64,000 nt of DNA from Streptomyces sp. NA02950 (GTDB lineage: Bacteria; Actinomycetota; Actinomycetes; Streptomycetales; Streptomycetaceae): positions 1,178,001 through 1,242,000 of the forward strand of contig NZ_CP054916.1 in NCBI RefSeq assembly GCF_013364155.1. Direction: 5' to 3'. Below the pieces are notes generated by a model that was not told the DNA's origin, did no database searches, and saw nothing but the letters and a program-made list of their open reading frames with translations. The first letter of the stretch is position 1. Every line of letters starts with the position of its first letter. The translations under genes were made by a program, and so were the position numbers. Below, in pieces: positions 31,869-39,800 of the stretch.

Positions 31869-32029
31869 CCCCGGTGTGTACCCCCGGGGCCACGGCCCCG
31901 AACCCCGCACCCTCCGCATTCTCCCAAAAGCGCATAAACATCTACCAATATGGCCGAATTGCGAGGGGTTAAGGATCATGCGACTGTGGTGGGGACCGCC
32001 GTGACATCGGACCACGGAGGCGAGTGACC

Positions 32030-32815
32030 ATGTCAGCAACCGCGACTCGCCGACGGCGCCATGACGACACTCCCGACACCGGCGGTGCCTTCCAGCGTCT
32101 GTCGCGACTGCCCTCCGGACCCGAGCGCGACGCGCTGCGCGAGGCCATCATCTGCGCCTGGCTGCCGGTCGCGAAGCGGCTGGCGCTGCGCTTCCGCAAC
32201 AAGGGCGAGAACATGGAGGACCTCACCCAGGTGGCCTCGCTGGCCCTGGTGAAGGCAGTCGACCGCTACGACCCGGATCTCGGGCACGCCTTTCCCTCCT
32301 ATGCGATCCCGGTCATCACCGGTGAGCTCAAGCGGCACTTCCGTGACTACCTGTGGACACTGCACATCCCCCGCAACATCCAGGAGGTGCGCTCCCGCAC
32401 CCGGTCCGCACGCGACGCGCTGGAACAGGAGCTGGGCGGCCGTGCCCCCACCGTCACCGAGATCTGTCTGCGCACCGGGATGCCGCAGGAGGATGTGAAG
32501 GCCGGTCTGGAGGCCAGCGCCTCCTGCACCCCGCTGTCCCTCAACGCCGCGGTGCAGGGCGCCGAGGAGCGGCTGCTCGCCGAGACGGTGGGTGCGGACG
32601 ACGCCGCGATCGAGCGCGTCGTCAACCGGGAGGCGCTGCGGGTACTGATCTCGCACCTCTCGGAACAGGACCGCTATGTGCTGTACCTGCGGTTCTTCGC
32701 CGGGCTCTCGCAGAGCCAGATCGGCGAGATCCTCGGCTTCTCGCAGATGCACATATCCCGAAGGCTCTCCCGGCTCTACAGCGAGCTGCGCCAAGGGCTC
32801 ATGGCCTATGCCTGA
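32030..32815 (+). CDS. SigB/SigF-type alternative sigma factor
   Basis: A 261-aa sigma factor with regions 2, 3 and 4: VAKRLALRFRNKGENMEDLTQVA, the conserved RYDPDLGHAFPSYAIPVITGELKRH split around 2.3-2.4, DYLWTLHIPRNIQEVR, then region 3 with LGGRAPTVTEICLRTGM and region 4 with LSEQDRYVLYLRFFAGLSQS and SQMHISRRLSRL. This is the stress/sporulation SigB/F/G group, usually held by RsbW-like anti-sigma kinases. ATG 32030 has GGAGG at 9-base spacing. An RsbW-like ATPase gene is 11 kb away (42957-43490) and a SpoIIE phosphatase at 36705-38831, but partnership is not shown. Confidence 0.92.
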   Translation: MSATATRRRRHDDTPDTGGAFQRLSRLPSGPERDALREAIICAWLPVAKRLALRFRNKGENMEDLTQVASLALVKAVDRYDPDLGHAFPSYAIPVITGELKRHFRDYLWTLHIPRNIQEVRSRTRSARDALEQELGGRAPTVTEICLRTGMPQEDVKAGLEASASCTPLSLNAAVQGAEERLLAETVGADDAAIERVVNREALRVLISHLSEQDRYVLYLRFFAGLSQSQIGEILGFSQMHISRRLSRLYSELRQGLMAYA

Positions 32816-32849
32816 CGGCCACCGTCCCGACCCCCGGCAGGAGGTGCCG

Positions 32850-33518
32850 ATGCGCTCCGAGACCGCCCGTATCGCCGTGGACGACGCCCTGCTGGTGGGA
32901 GATCTCGCCATGCCCGAACACCCCGTCGGCGTGGTGGCCTTCGCGCACGGCAGCGGCAGTTCCCGGCACAGCCCGCGCAATCGCGCGGTGGCCCAGGTGC
33001 TCCAGCGGGCGGACCTCGCCACCCTGCTGTTCGATCTGCTCACCGAGGCGGAGGAGCGGGTGGACGCGATCACCGCCGAGCACCGCTTCGACATTCCGCT
33101 GCTGGGGCGGCGGCTGGTGGGGGCGGTGGACTGGCTCGCCGGGCATCCGGCCACCACCGGGCTGCCGGTCGGCCTCTTCGGTGCCAGCACCGGCGCCGCG
33201 GCGGCGCTGACGGCCGCGGCCGAGCGCCCGGACCGGGTGGGTGCCGTGGTCTCGCGCGGCGGGCGCCCGGATCTCGCGGGCGGGGTGCTGAACCGGGTGA
33301 GCGCTCCGGTGCTGCTGGTGGTGGGCGGTGACGACCACGAGGTGCTGCGGCTGAACGAGCAGGCAGCCGCCATGCTCGCCGCACCGCACGAGGTCCATGT
33401 GGTGCCCGGCGCGACCCATCTGTTCGAGGAACCCGGAACGCTGGAGCAGGCGGCCGAGGCGGCGCGCGACTGGTTCGCCCGGATGGCCCGCCGCCCGAGC
33501 CGCGGCGCCCGGCGGTGA
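32850..33518 (+). CDS. Dienelactone-hydrolase-like alpha/beta hydrolase
   Basis: A 222-aa protein. ATG 32850 follows a GGAGGTG ribosome site; an earlier ATG overlapping the sigma stop lacks one. The nucleophile elbow is GASTG, the acid lies in VVGGDDHEV and the His in GATHLFEEP. There is a conserved N-terminal AHGSGSSRHSPRN. This small group is very frequent downstream of phosphoribosyltransferase or sigma genes in actinobacteria. It starts 34 bp after the sigma factor and is probably part of its stress operon. Substrate unknown. Confidence 0.87.
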   Translation: MRSETARIAVDDALLVGDLAMPEHPVGVVAFAHGSGSSRHSPRNRAVAQVLQRADLATLLFDLLTEAEERVDAITAEHRFDIPLLGRRLVGAVDWLAGHPATTGLPVGLFGASTGAAAALTAAAERPDRVGAVVSRGGRPDLAGGVLNRVSAPVLLVVGGDDHEVLRLNEQAAAMLAAPHEVHVVPGATHLFEEPGTLEQAAEAARDWFARMARRPSRGARR

Positions 33519-33533
33519 CCTGGACCCCGCGTG

Positions 33534-34601
33534 TCACGGGCGGCTGCCCAGCACCTGCCGCAGATCGTAGGAGACCGGCTCCTCCAGCTGGGCGTAGGTG
33601 CAGTCGTCCGGTTCGCGGTCGGGCCGCCAGCGGCGGAACCGGGCGGTGTGCCGGAAGCGGTCGCCCTGCATATGGTCGTACGCCACCTCGCAGACCCGCT
33701 CCGGGCGCAGCGGTACCCAGGACAGGTCCTTGACCCCGGTCCAGCGGCTGGGCGCGCCCGGCATCCGCGCCTGGGCGTGCGCCTCCTCGCGGGCCCAGTC
33801 CGCCCACGGGTGGCCCTCGACCGTGGACATGCGCAGCGGCTCCAGTTCGGTCATCAGCTCCTGGCGGCGGCGCATGGGAAAGGCGGCGCACACCCCGACG
33901 TGCTGGAGACGGCCGGTGGCGTCGTGGAGACCGAGCAGCAGCGAGCCCACGACCGGCCCGGACTTGTGGTGGCGCAGCCCGGCGACGACGCAGTCGGCGG
34001 TGCGCTCGTGCTTGACCTTGACCATGACGCGTTCGCCCGGCCGGTAGCCGAGGCCGAAGGGTTTGGCGACGACGCCGTCCAGCCCCGCCCCCTCGTAACT
34101 CTCGAACCACTGCCGGGCCACCTGCTGGTCGTCGGTCCAGGGGGCGGTGAAGACCGGGTCGACGGCCTCGTGCAGCGCCGCGGTCAGGGCCTCCCGGCGC
34201 TCGCGGAGCGGGGTGTCCATCAGCGACGCGTCACCGAGGGCGAGGAGGTCGAAGGCGACGAACGAGGCGGGGGTGGTTCCGGCCAGCATCCGGACCCGGG
34301 AGGCGGCGGGGTGGATGCGCTCCAGCAGGGCGTCGAAGTCCAGCCGCCCGCCGCGCACGATGACGATCTCGCCGTCCAGCACACAGCGTGGCGGCAGCTG
34401 GGCGAGCAGGGCCTCGGCCAGTTCGGGGAAGTAGCGGGTGAGCGGTTTGCCGGTGCGGCTGCCGATCTCCAGCTCGTCGCCGTCACGGAAGACGATGGCC
34501 CGGAAGCCGTCCCACTTGGCCTCGTAGCGCATCCCGGCCGGGATGGCGGCCGCGGACTTGGCCAGCATCGGCGCGACGGGGGGCATTACCGGAAGGTCCA
34601 T
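33534..34601 (-). CDS. ligC: ATP-dependent DNA ligase (LigC type)
   Basis: A 355-aa minimal ATP ligase. Motif I KWDGFR carries the adenylated Lys, motif Ia/III follow (GSRTGKPLTRYFPEL and FVAFDLLALGD), motif IV GLDGVVAKP and motif V MVKVKHERT. The C-terminal OB domain ends near RRWRPDREPDDCTYAQLEEP. In actinobacteria LigC-type ligases work in backup end joining and base-excision repair. It is divergent from a LigD-type polymerase gene 80 bp away. Start ATG 34601; a second ATG five codons in is possible. Confidence 0.92.
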   Translation of the reverse strand: MDLPVMPPVAPMLAKSAAAIPAGMRYEAKWDGFRAIVFRDGDELEIGSRTGKPLTRYFPELAEALLAQLPPRCVLDGEIVIVRGGRLDFDALLERIHPAASRVRMLAGTTPASFVAFDLLALGDASLMDTPLRERREALTAALHEAVDPVFTAPWTDDQQVARQWFESYEGAGLDGVVAKPFGLGYRPGERVMVKVKHERTADCVVAGLRHHKSGPVVGSLLLGLHDATGRLQHVGVCAAFPMRRRQELMTELEPLRMSTVEGHPWADWAREEAHAQARMPGAPSRWTGVKDLSWVPLRPERVCEVAYDHMQGDRFRHTARFRRWRPDREPDDCTYAQLEEPVSYDLRQVLGSRP

Positions 34602-34681
34602 GATGTGTCCGATTGTCCGTCGGGCGCGGGCCGGGCGCCCGCCGGGAGGTGACCTTGGGCGGGCGGGCCTAGCGTGACGGT

Positions 34682-35692
34682 ATGGGAGAGACGGTGGAGC
34701 TCACGGTCGGTGAGCGTACGGTGCGGCTGTCCAACCCCGGGAAGGTGTACTTCCCCGGGCGCGGCTTCACCAAGCTGGACCTCGCCCGCTACTACCTGGC
34801 GGTGGGCGACGGTGTGCTGCGGGCGCTGCGGAACCGGCCGACGACGCTGGAGCGCTACCCGGACGGCGTAGAGGGGGAGTCGTTCTTCCAGAAGCGGGCG
34901 CCGAAGAACCTGCCCGACTGGATCCCCACCGGCCGGATCTCCTTCCCCAGCGGGCGGTACGCGGACGAGATCTGCCCGACCGAGGTGGCGGCGGTGGTGT
35001 GGGCGGCCAACCTGGGCTGTCTGACGTTCCACCCGTGGCCGGTGCGGCGCGAGGACACCGAGCACCCCGACGAGCTGCGGATCGACCTCGATCCGCAGCC
35101 GGGCACCGACTACCGGGACGCGGTGCGCGCGGCGGACCAGCTGCGCGAGGTGCTGGACGGGCTGGGGCTGCGCGGCTGGCCCAAGACCTCGGGCGGGCGG
35201 GGGCTGCATGTGTTCGTTCCCATCGAGCCGCGGTGGACCTTCACCCAGGTGCGGCGGTCCGCTATCGCCGTCGCGCGGGAGCTGGAGCGGCGGGCGCCGG
35301 AGCGGATCACCACCGCGTGGTGGAAGGAGGAGCGCGGGAGCAAGATCTTCGTGGACTACAACCAGACCGCCCGGGACCGCACCATCGCCAGCGCCTATTC
35401 CGTCCGCCCCCGGCCGGACGCCCCGGTCTCCGCGCCGCTGCGCTGGGAGGAGGTGCCCGACGCCCGGCCGCAGGACTTCGATCTGGCGACCATGCCGGTG
35501 CGCTTCCGGGAACTGGGCGATGTGCACGCCGACATGGACGAGCACGCCTTCCGGCTGGAGAGGGCGCTGGAGCTGGCCGACCGGGACGAGCGGGAGCACG
35601 GTCTGGGCGATCTGCCCTACCCGCCGGAGCACCCCAAGATGAAGGGCGAGCCGAAGCGGGTGCAGCCGAGCCGGGCGAAGGCCGAGGGCTGA
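34682..35692 (+). CDS. LigD-type non-homologous end-joining polymerase/primase
   Basis: A 336-aa protein matching the stand-alone polymerase domain of LigD. It has VRLSNPGKVYFP, the metal-binding DLDP in LRIDLDPQPG, KTSGGRGLHVFVPI and VDYNQTARDRTIASAYS. These enzymes fill gaps and add nucleotides at broken DNA ends held by Ku. No Ku gene is in the window. Divergence from the ATP ligase strongly suggests the two supply, as separate proteins, the functions fused in mycobacterial LigD. Confidence 0.93.
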   Translation: MGETVELTVGERTVRLSNPGKVYFPGRGFTKLDLARYYLAVGDGVLRALRNRPTTLERYPDGVEGESFFQKRAPKNLPDWIPTGRISFPSGRYADEICPTEVAAVVWAANLGCLTFHPWPVRREDTEHPDELRIDLDPQPGTDYRDAVRAADQLREVLDGLGLRGWPKTSGGRGLHVFVPIEPRWTFTQVRRSAIAVARELERRAPERITTAWWKEERGSKIFVDYNQTARDRTIASAYSVRPRPDAPVSAPLRWEEVPDARPQDFDLATMPVRFRELGDVHADMDEHAFRLERALELADRDEREHGLGDLPYPPEHPKMKGEPKRVQPSRAKAEG

Positions 35693-35739
35693 ACCACCAG
35701 CGTCATGGCCGGATCGGCGTGCTGTGAAAGAATCGCGCC

Positions 35740-36741
35740 ATGCCTGGCGTTCCGTATGTCGCGCACACCGGCCGCCACCGGGTCGCGGTGCTGGTCCGGC
35801 ACGGCCTGCTGCCGTTCGAGCTGGGCATGGTGCACCGGCTGTTCGGGCGAGCCGTGTCGGCCGCGGGCGAGCCGCTGTACGAGGTGGTGACCTGCGCCCT
35901 GGTCCCCGGTGAGGTCCGTACCGACTCCGATGTCAGCATGAACGTCCGCCACGGGCCCGAGACGCTGGCCGAGGCCGACACCGTGATCGTCCCGGCCGCC
36001 AACGAGATGGACCCACCGCAGACCGAGGGCCGTCTCGGCGCCACGCTCGGCGATGCCTTCGCGAGGGTCCGCCCCGGCACCCGGATCGCCTCGATCTGCA
36101 CCGGTGCCTTCGTCCTGGCGGCCGCCGGGCTGCTCGACGGCCGCCGGGCGACCACCCACTGGCAGGCGGCCGACCGCTTCCGGGAGCTGTTCCCCGCCGT
36201 CGAGCTGGACCCGGACGTGCTCTACGCCGACGAGGGGTCCGTGCTCACCTCGGCCGGGGACGCCTCCGGTATCGATCTGATCCTCCATATGATCCGGTGC
36301 GACCACGGATCGGCGGTGGCCGGCGAGGTCGCCCGCGGCGCGGTGGTGGCCCCGCACCGGGACGGCGGCCAGGCCCAGTTCATCCGGCGGCCGGTCCCCG
36401 AGCGGCGCGGCTCGTCCACCGGCGCGGCCCGCGCCTGGGCGCTGACCCGGCTGGACCGGCCGGTGAGCCTGCGGGAGCTGGCCGAACGGGAGTCGATGAG
36501 CGTACGGACCTTCTCCCGGCGGTTCCGGGAGGAGGTCGGGATGACCCCGGTGCAGTGGCTGACGCACGCCCGGGTGGAGCGCGCCCGGCAGCTGCTGGAG
36601 GAGACCGATCTGCCGGTGGACCGGATCGCGGCGGACGCGGGGTTCGGCACGGCCGCGTCGCTGCGCCGGCACCTGCACACCGCGCTCGGGGTCTCCCCCA
36701 GCGCCTACCGGTCCACCTTCCGCGGCACCCCGGCGCCGTGA
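35740..36741 (+). CDS. GlxA-type regulator (DJ-1/PfpI domain + AraC helix-turn-helix)
   Basis: A 333-aa protein. Residues 10-190 are a DJ-1/PfpI-like domain with the nucleophile-elbow Cys in SICTGAFVLAAAGLLDGR and HWQAADRF; residues 225-325 are an AraC domain (LAERESMSVRTFSRRFREE, then DRIAADAGFGTAASLRRHL). Such regulators probably sense small nitrogenous or metabolic ligands. The last 37 bases overlap the end of the convergent SpoIIE-phosphatase gene, so the two mRNAs can pair. Confidence 0.92.
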   Translation: MPGVPYVAHTGRHRVAVLVRHGLLPFELGMVHRLFGRAVSAAGEPLYEVVTCALVPGEVRTDSDVSMNVRHGPETLAEADTVIVPAANEMDPPQTEGRLGATLGDAFARVRPGTRIASICTGAFVLAAAGLLDGRRATTHWQAADRFRELFPAVELDPDVLYADEGSVLTSAGDASGIDLILHMIRCDHGSAVAGEVARGAVVAPHRDGGQAQFIRRPVPERRGSSTGAARAWALTRLDRPVSLRELAERESMSVRTFSRRFREEVGMTPVQWLTHARVERARQLLEETDLPVDRIAADAGFGTAASLRRHLHTALGVSPSAYRSTFRGTPAP

Positions 36742-38831
36742 CCGCCGTCGCCGTCGGGCCCCGACGGCGCGCGCAGCCGGGCCAGCAGCAGCGCCACATC
36801 GTCGTCCGGCGCGCCGTGCAGCGCGGCCAGCACCTGGTCGCAGATCCGCTCCAGGGAACCGTGGTGCCGGCGCAGCAGCTGGACCAGGGTGTGCAGTCCG
36901 ACGTCCAGCGACTGATGGCGCTTTTCCACCAGGCCGTCGGTGAACAGGGCCAGCAGCGCGCCCTCGGCCAGTTCGCAGTCGACCGCGGCGAAGGGGACGC
37001 CGCCCACGCCCAGCGGTGCGCCGGTGGGGATCTCGATCAGCTCGGCATCACCGCCGGGGTGCACCAGGACCGGGGGCAGATGGCCGGCGGTGGACAGCTC
37101 GCACCGGCCGGTGCGCGGGTCGCAGACCGCGTAGAGGCAGGTGGCGATGGATTCGCCGAGGCTGAGGGTGATCTCGTCGAGGTGCCGCAGCAGGTCCACC
37201 GGGTCCAGGTCGAGCTGGGAGAAGGCCCGGGTGGCGGTGCGCAGTTGGCCCATGATGGCCGCGGCGTGGATGCCCTTGCCCATGACGTCCCCGACCACCA
37301 GGCCGACGCGGCCGTCCTGGAGCGGCAGTACGTCGAACCAGTCGCCGCCCGCGGCGCTGACCGCCGGCAGATAGCGGGAGGCGATCTCCAGTCCGTCCAG
37401 GTCCCGGGGCTGCTGGGACAGCAGACTGCGCTGGAGGGTGAGCGCCGCGTCGCGTTCCCGCCCGTAGAGCCGGGCGTTGTCGATGCACAGCGCGGCGCGG
37501 ATGGCCAGTTCGCAGGCGAGGGTGAGGTCCTGTTCGTCGAACGGCCGGGGGTTGACCGTGCGGTGCAGGCTGAGGGTGCCCAGCACACTGCCGCGGGCGA
37601 TCAGCGGGGCCGCGAGATAGGAGTGGACGCCCTCCTTGTGGAGGACCGCGGCGGCGGCCTCGTCACGTGCGATCCGGCGGACGTCCTGCTCGGTGACGTT
37701 CGGCACGAAGATCGGCTGGGCGTCGCGCACACATTTGGTGATCAGGCGGGTGGGGTCGTAGCGGGCGATCTCGCCGACCGGGTCGGCCGCGTGCACCGCC
37801 TCGGTGGGATAGCCCGCGGCCACGGCCAGCGCCCGGAAGCGGGCCGAGCCGTCGGTGCGCACCCGGGCCATGGCCTCGCGGTGCACCACGGCGTCGAGCA
37901 CATCGACCGCCGCGAGGTCGGCGAGCCGGGGCACGGTCACATCGGCCAGTTCCTGGGCGGTCTGCCGCAGGTCCAGGGTGGTGCCGATACGGACCCCGGC
38001 ATCGGCGATGACGGCCAGCCGCTCCCGCGCCTCGGCGATCTCGCTGGCCGCCCGGTGGCGCTTGGAGACGTCGATGACCGAGACGGCGACGCCGAGGATG
38101 CGCCCGCTGGGGTCCTCCAGCCGGTAGTAGGAGTCCGACCAGGCGTGGTCGTGGTCGGGGTCGGCGGGGGTGCGGCCGACGCTCTGCTGGTCCAGCAGCG
38201 CCTCGCCGGATTCCAGGACGTGCCGCATGGCGGTCTCCATGGCCGCGACGTCCAGCCCCGGCAGCACCTCGGCGATCCGGCGGCCGCGCACCTCGTGCTC
38301 GGTCAGCCCGTTCATCTGCTGGAGGGACGGATTGGCGCGTACCCAGCGCAGCTCGGTGTCGAAGACCGCCAGTCCCACGGGCGACTGTTTGATGAGGAAG
38401 CCGGAGACGGCCAGGTCGGTCTCCAGCCGCCGGACGGTCCCCTCGTCGGCGGCGAGCCCCAGGGCGTAGGCGTCGCCGTGCACATCGCGCAGGCCCATGG
38501 TGCGGAATTCGACCTGAAGGGTACGACCGTCCTGGTGGCGCACCGGGAAGACGCCCGCCCAGGTGTCGCCCGCCCGCACCCGTGCGAAGAGCTCCACGGC
38601 CGACCGGCGGTCCTCGGGGTGGACCAGCAGCCGGTCCGCACGGCAGCCCAGCGCATCGGCGGCACGGTAACCGAACAGCTGTTCCGCCTCGGGGCTCCAC
38701 AGCACGATGCGGCCGTCGCCGTCCAGCACCACGGCGGCGACCCGCAACAGGTCGAGTACGCCTCCCGGGGCGGCGGTCAGGCCGCTCATGCCCGCCTCGC
38801 CGCCCTGGTCAAGACGGTCATGCCTCGTCAT
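36705..38831 (-). CDS. PAS-PAS-GAF-SpoIIE (PP2C) serine phosphatase
   Basis: A 708-aa cytosolic signalling protein. The N-terminal PAS repeats (about 25-135, IVLWSPEAEQLFGYRA; 140-275, ELRWVRANPSLQQMNGL), GAF (290-465, including SYLAAPLIARGSVLGTLSLH) and SpoIIE phosphatase (480-690) come in order. The catalytic metal sites are visible: AAGGDWFDVLPL, VVGDVMGKGIHAA and FTDGLVE. These enzymes dephosphorylate anti-anti-sigma proteins in partner-switching pathways and are very numerous in Streptomyces. It lies 86 bp after the caspase-like gene on the same strand, with a hairpin between. Input signal unknown. Confidence 0.92.
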   Translation of the reverse strand: MTRHDRLDQGGEAGMSGLTAAPGGVLDLLRVAAVVLDGDGRIVLWSPEAEQLFGYRAADALGCRADRLLVHPEDRRSAVELFARVRAGDTWAGVFPVRHQDGRTLQVEFRTMGLRDVHGDAYALGLAADEGTVRRLETDLAVSGFLIKQSPVGLAVFDTELRWVRANPSLQQMNGLTEHEVRGRRIAEVLPGLDVAAMETAMRHVLESGEALLDQQSVGRTPADPDHDHAWSDSYYRLEDPSGRILGVAVSVIDVSKRHRAASEIAEARERLAVIADAGVRIGTTLDLRQTAQELADVTVPRLADLAAVDVLDAVVHREAMARVRTDGSARFRALAVAAGYPTEAVHAADPVGEIARYDPTRLITKCVRDAQPIFVPNVTEQDVRRIARDEAAAAVLHKEGVHSYLAAPLIARGSVLGTLSLHRTVNPRPFDEQDLTLACELAIRAALCIDNARLYGRERDAALTLQRSLLSQQPRDLDGLEIASRYLPAVSAAGGDWFDVLPLQDGRVGLVVGDVMGKGIHAAAIMGQLRTATRAFSQLDLDPVDLLRHLDEITLSLGESIATCLYAVCDPRTGRCELSTAGHLPPVLVHPGGDAELIEIPTGAPLGVGGVPFAAVDCELAEGALLALFTDGLVEKRHQSLDVGLHTLVQLLRRHHGSLERICDQVLAALHGAPDDDVALLLARLRAPSGPDGDGGHGAGVPRKVDR

Positions 38832-38878
38832 ACCGGCACCTCACCGGCTCGTGTGCGCTTCTTCTGTCATACCTCGCC

Positions 38879-38911
38879 GGGCGTACCCCCGCACACCAGT
38901 GGGATACGCCC
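38879..38911 (-). terminator. Hairpin after the caspase-like gene
   Basis: GGGCGTA (38879-38885) pairs with TACGCCC (38905-38911), reinforced by CCC/GGG just inside. It begins 7 bases past the caspase stop and may end that operon before the phosphatase gene. Confidence 0.55.
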
Positions 38912-38917
38912 GTGCCA

Positions 38918-39772
38918 TCAGATGGTGAAGGGGCGCTGTCGGGCGAAGGGCGGGTTCGACGCTCCGGCCAGGAACAGGTTGGGGCTCTGGTCCGGGGGCA
39001 TCCGCTTGACGATCTCCCGGTGCAGCGCCCGGTAGCTGCCCGCGAAGGCGCCGCCGCGCCAGACCTCCAGCAGGGTACCGGTGAACAGGCCGTTGACGAT
39101 GCCGTCGGCGGAGGTCTGGTTGTCCTGGCAGCCGGAGATCTGGAGCACGCTGGCCTCGATCCTGGCGAGGTCCTTGGCGGTGCGGGCCTTCTGGATGCGG
39201 TCGTAGATCTCGCGGTCGCGCCGGTAGACCGTGGACTGCACCGTCTGGGGCATGGCCCTGATCTTCCGGCCGATCTCGTCGGGGTCGCCGGTGTTGAACC
39301 GGCGGTCCAGTTCGCGGGCGCTGAGGATCTCCGGCAGTTCGCGGGCCACGGTGCCGCTGTGGCAGCTGTCGGAGAGCATCCAGATCCGCACCCCCTTGGC
39401 GAACTTGCCGAACAGATCGAAGAGTTCGTCGTCGACCAGCTGCCGGTCGTACAGCACCCAGGTCTCGTCCAGCCGGTCGCCGGTCTCGTCGTGGTTGAGG
39501 TCGGGCACCTGGCCGCCGTGGCCCGAGTAGGTCAGGAAGAGGATGTCGCCGCGCACCAGCCGCCCGGCCGCGGCCTCCAGCGCGGAGATGACCGCCTCGG
39601 CGGTGGCGGCGGGGCTCATCAGCGGATCGGTGACGTCGAACCCCGCGTTGTCGGCGAGCCCGGCCATGTCCGTGGCGTCCTGCTCGCAGGCGTTCAGCTC
39701 ACCGCTCCAGCCGTCGTAGGCCGCGGGGTCGACCTGGTTGAGTCCGATGTGGACGGAGATGCCGGTTGCCAT
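38918..39772 (-). CDS. Caspase-like (C14/metacaspase) cysteine protease
   Basis: A 284-aa single-domain protein. The catalytic dyad is visible: His85 in TYSGHGGQVPD and Cys137 in LSDSCHSGTVA, with the typical N-terminal SVHIGLNQVDPAAY block and the ELNACEQDATDMAGLADNAG caspase helix. There is no pro-domain, TPR or transmembrane segment. Bacterial caspases occur in defence systems and in development-linked proteolysis. It begins 28 bp after an amidohydrolase gene and is co-oriented with a SpoIIE phosphatase. No recognition or effector partner (kinase, STAND ATPase) is adjacent, so an abortive-infection role is speculative. Confidence 0.9.
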   Translation of the reverse strand: MATGISVHIGLNQVDPAAYDGWSGELNACEQDATDMAGLADNAGFDVTDPLMSPAATAEAVISALEAAAGRLVRGDILFLTYSGHGGQVPDLNHDETGDRLDETWVLYDRQLVDDELFDLFGKFAKGVRIWMLSDSCHSGTVARELPEILSARELDRRFNTGDPDEIGRKIRAMPQTVQSTVYRRDREIYDRIQKARTAKDLARIEASVLQISGCQDNQTSADGIVNGLFTGTLLEVWRGGAFAGSYRALHREIVKRMPPDQSPNLFLAGASNPPFARQRPFTI

Positions 39773-39800
39773 GGGGGCTCCTGGGGTGCGTCGGGAACGG

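Noticed and set aside
36297..39035. 912-codon open frame on the plus strand
   Set aside because: Antisense to the PAS/GAF/SpoIIE phosphatase; no recognisable motif, and third-position GC fits the opposite strand.
38918..39772. Caspase-like gene as part of a known anti-phage system
   Set aside because: No recognised sensor, kinase, TPR-CHAT or gasdermin-type partner is adjacent; the operon partner is an amidohydrolase, so defence was not asserted.
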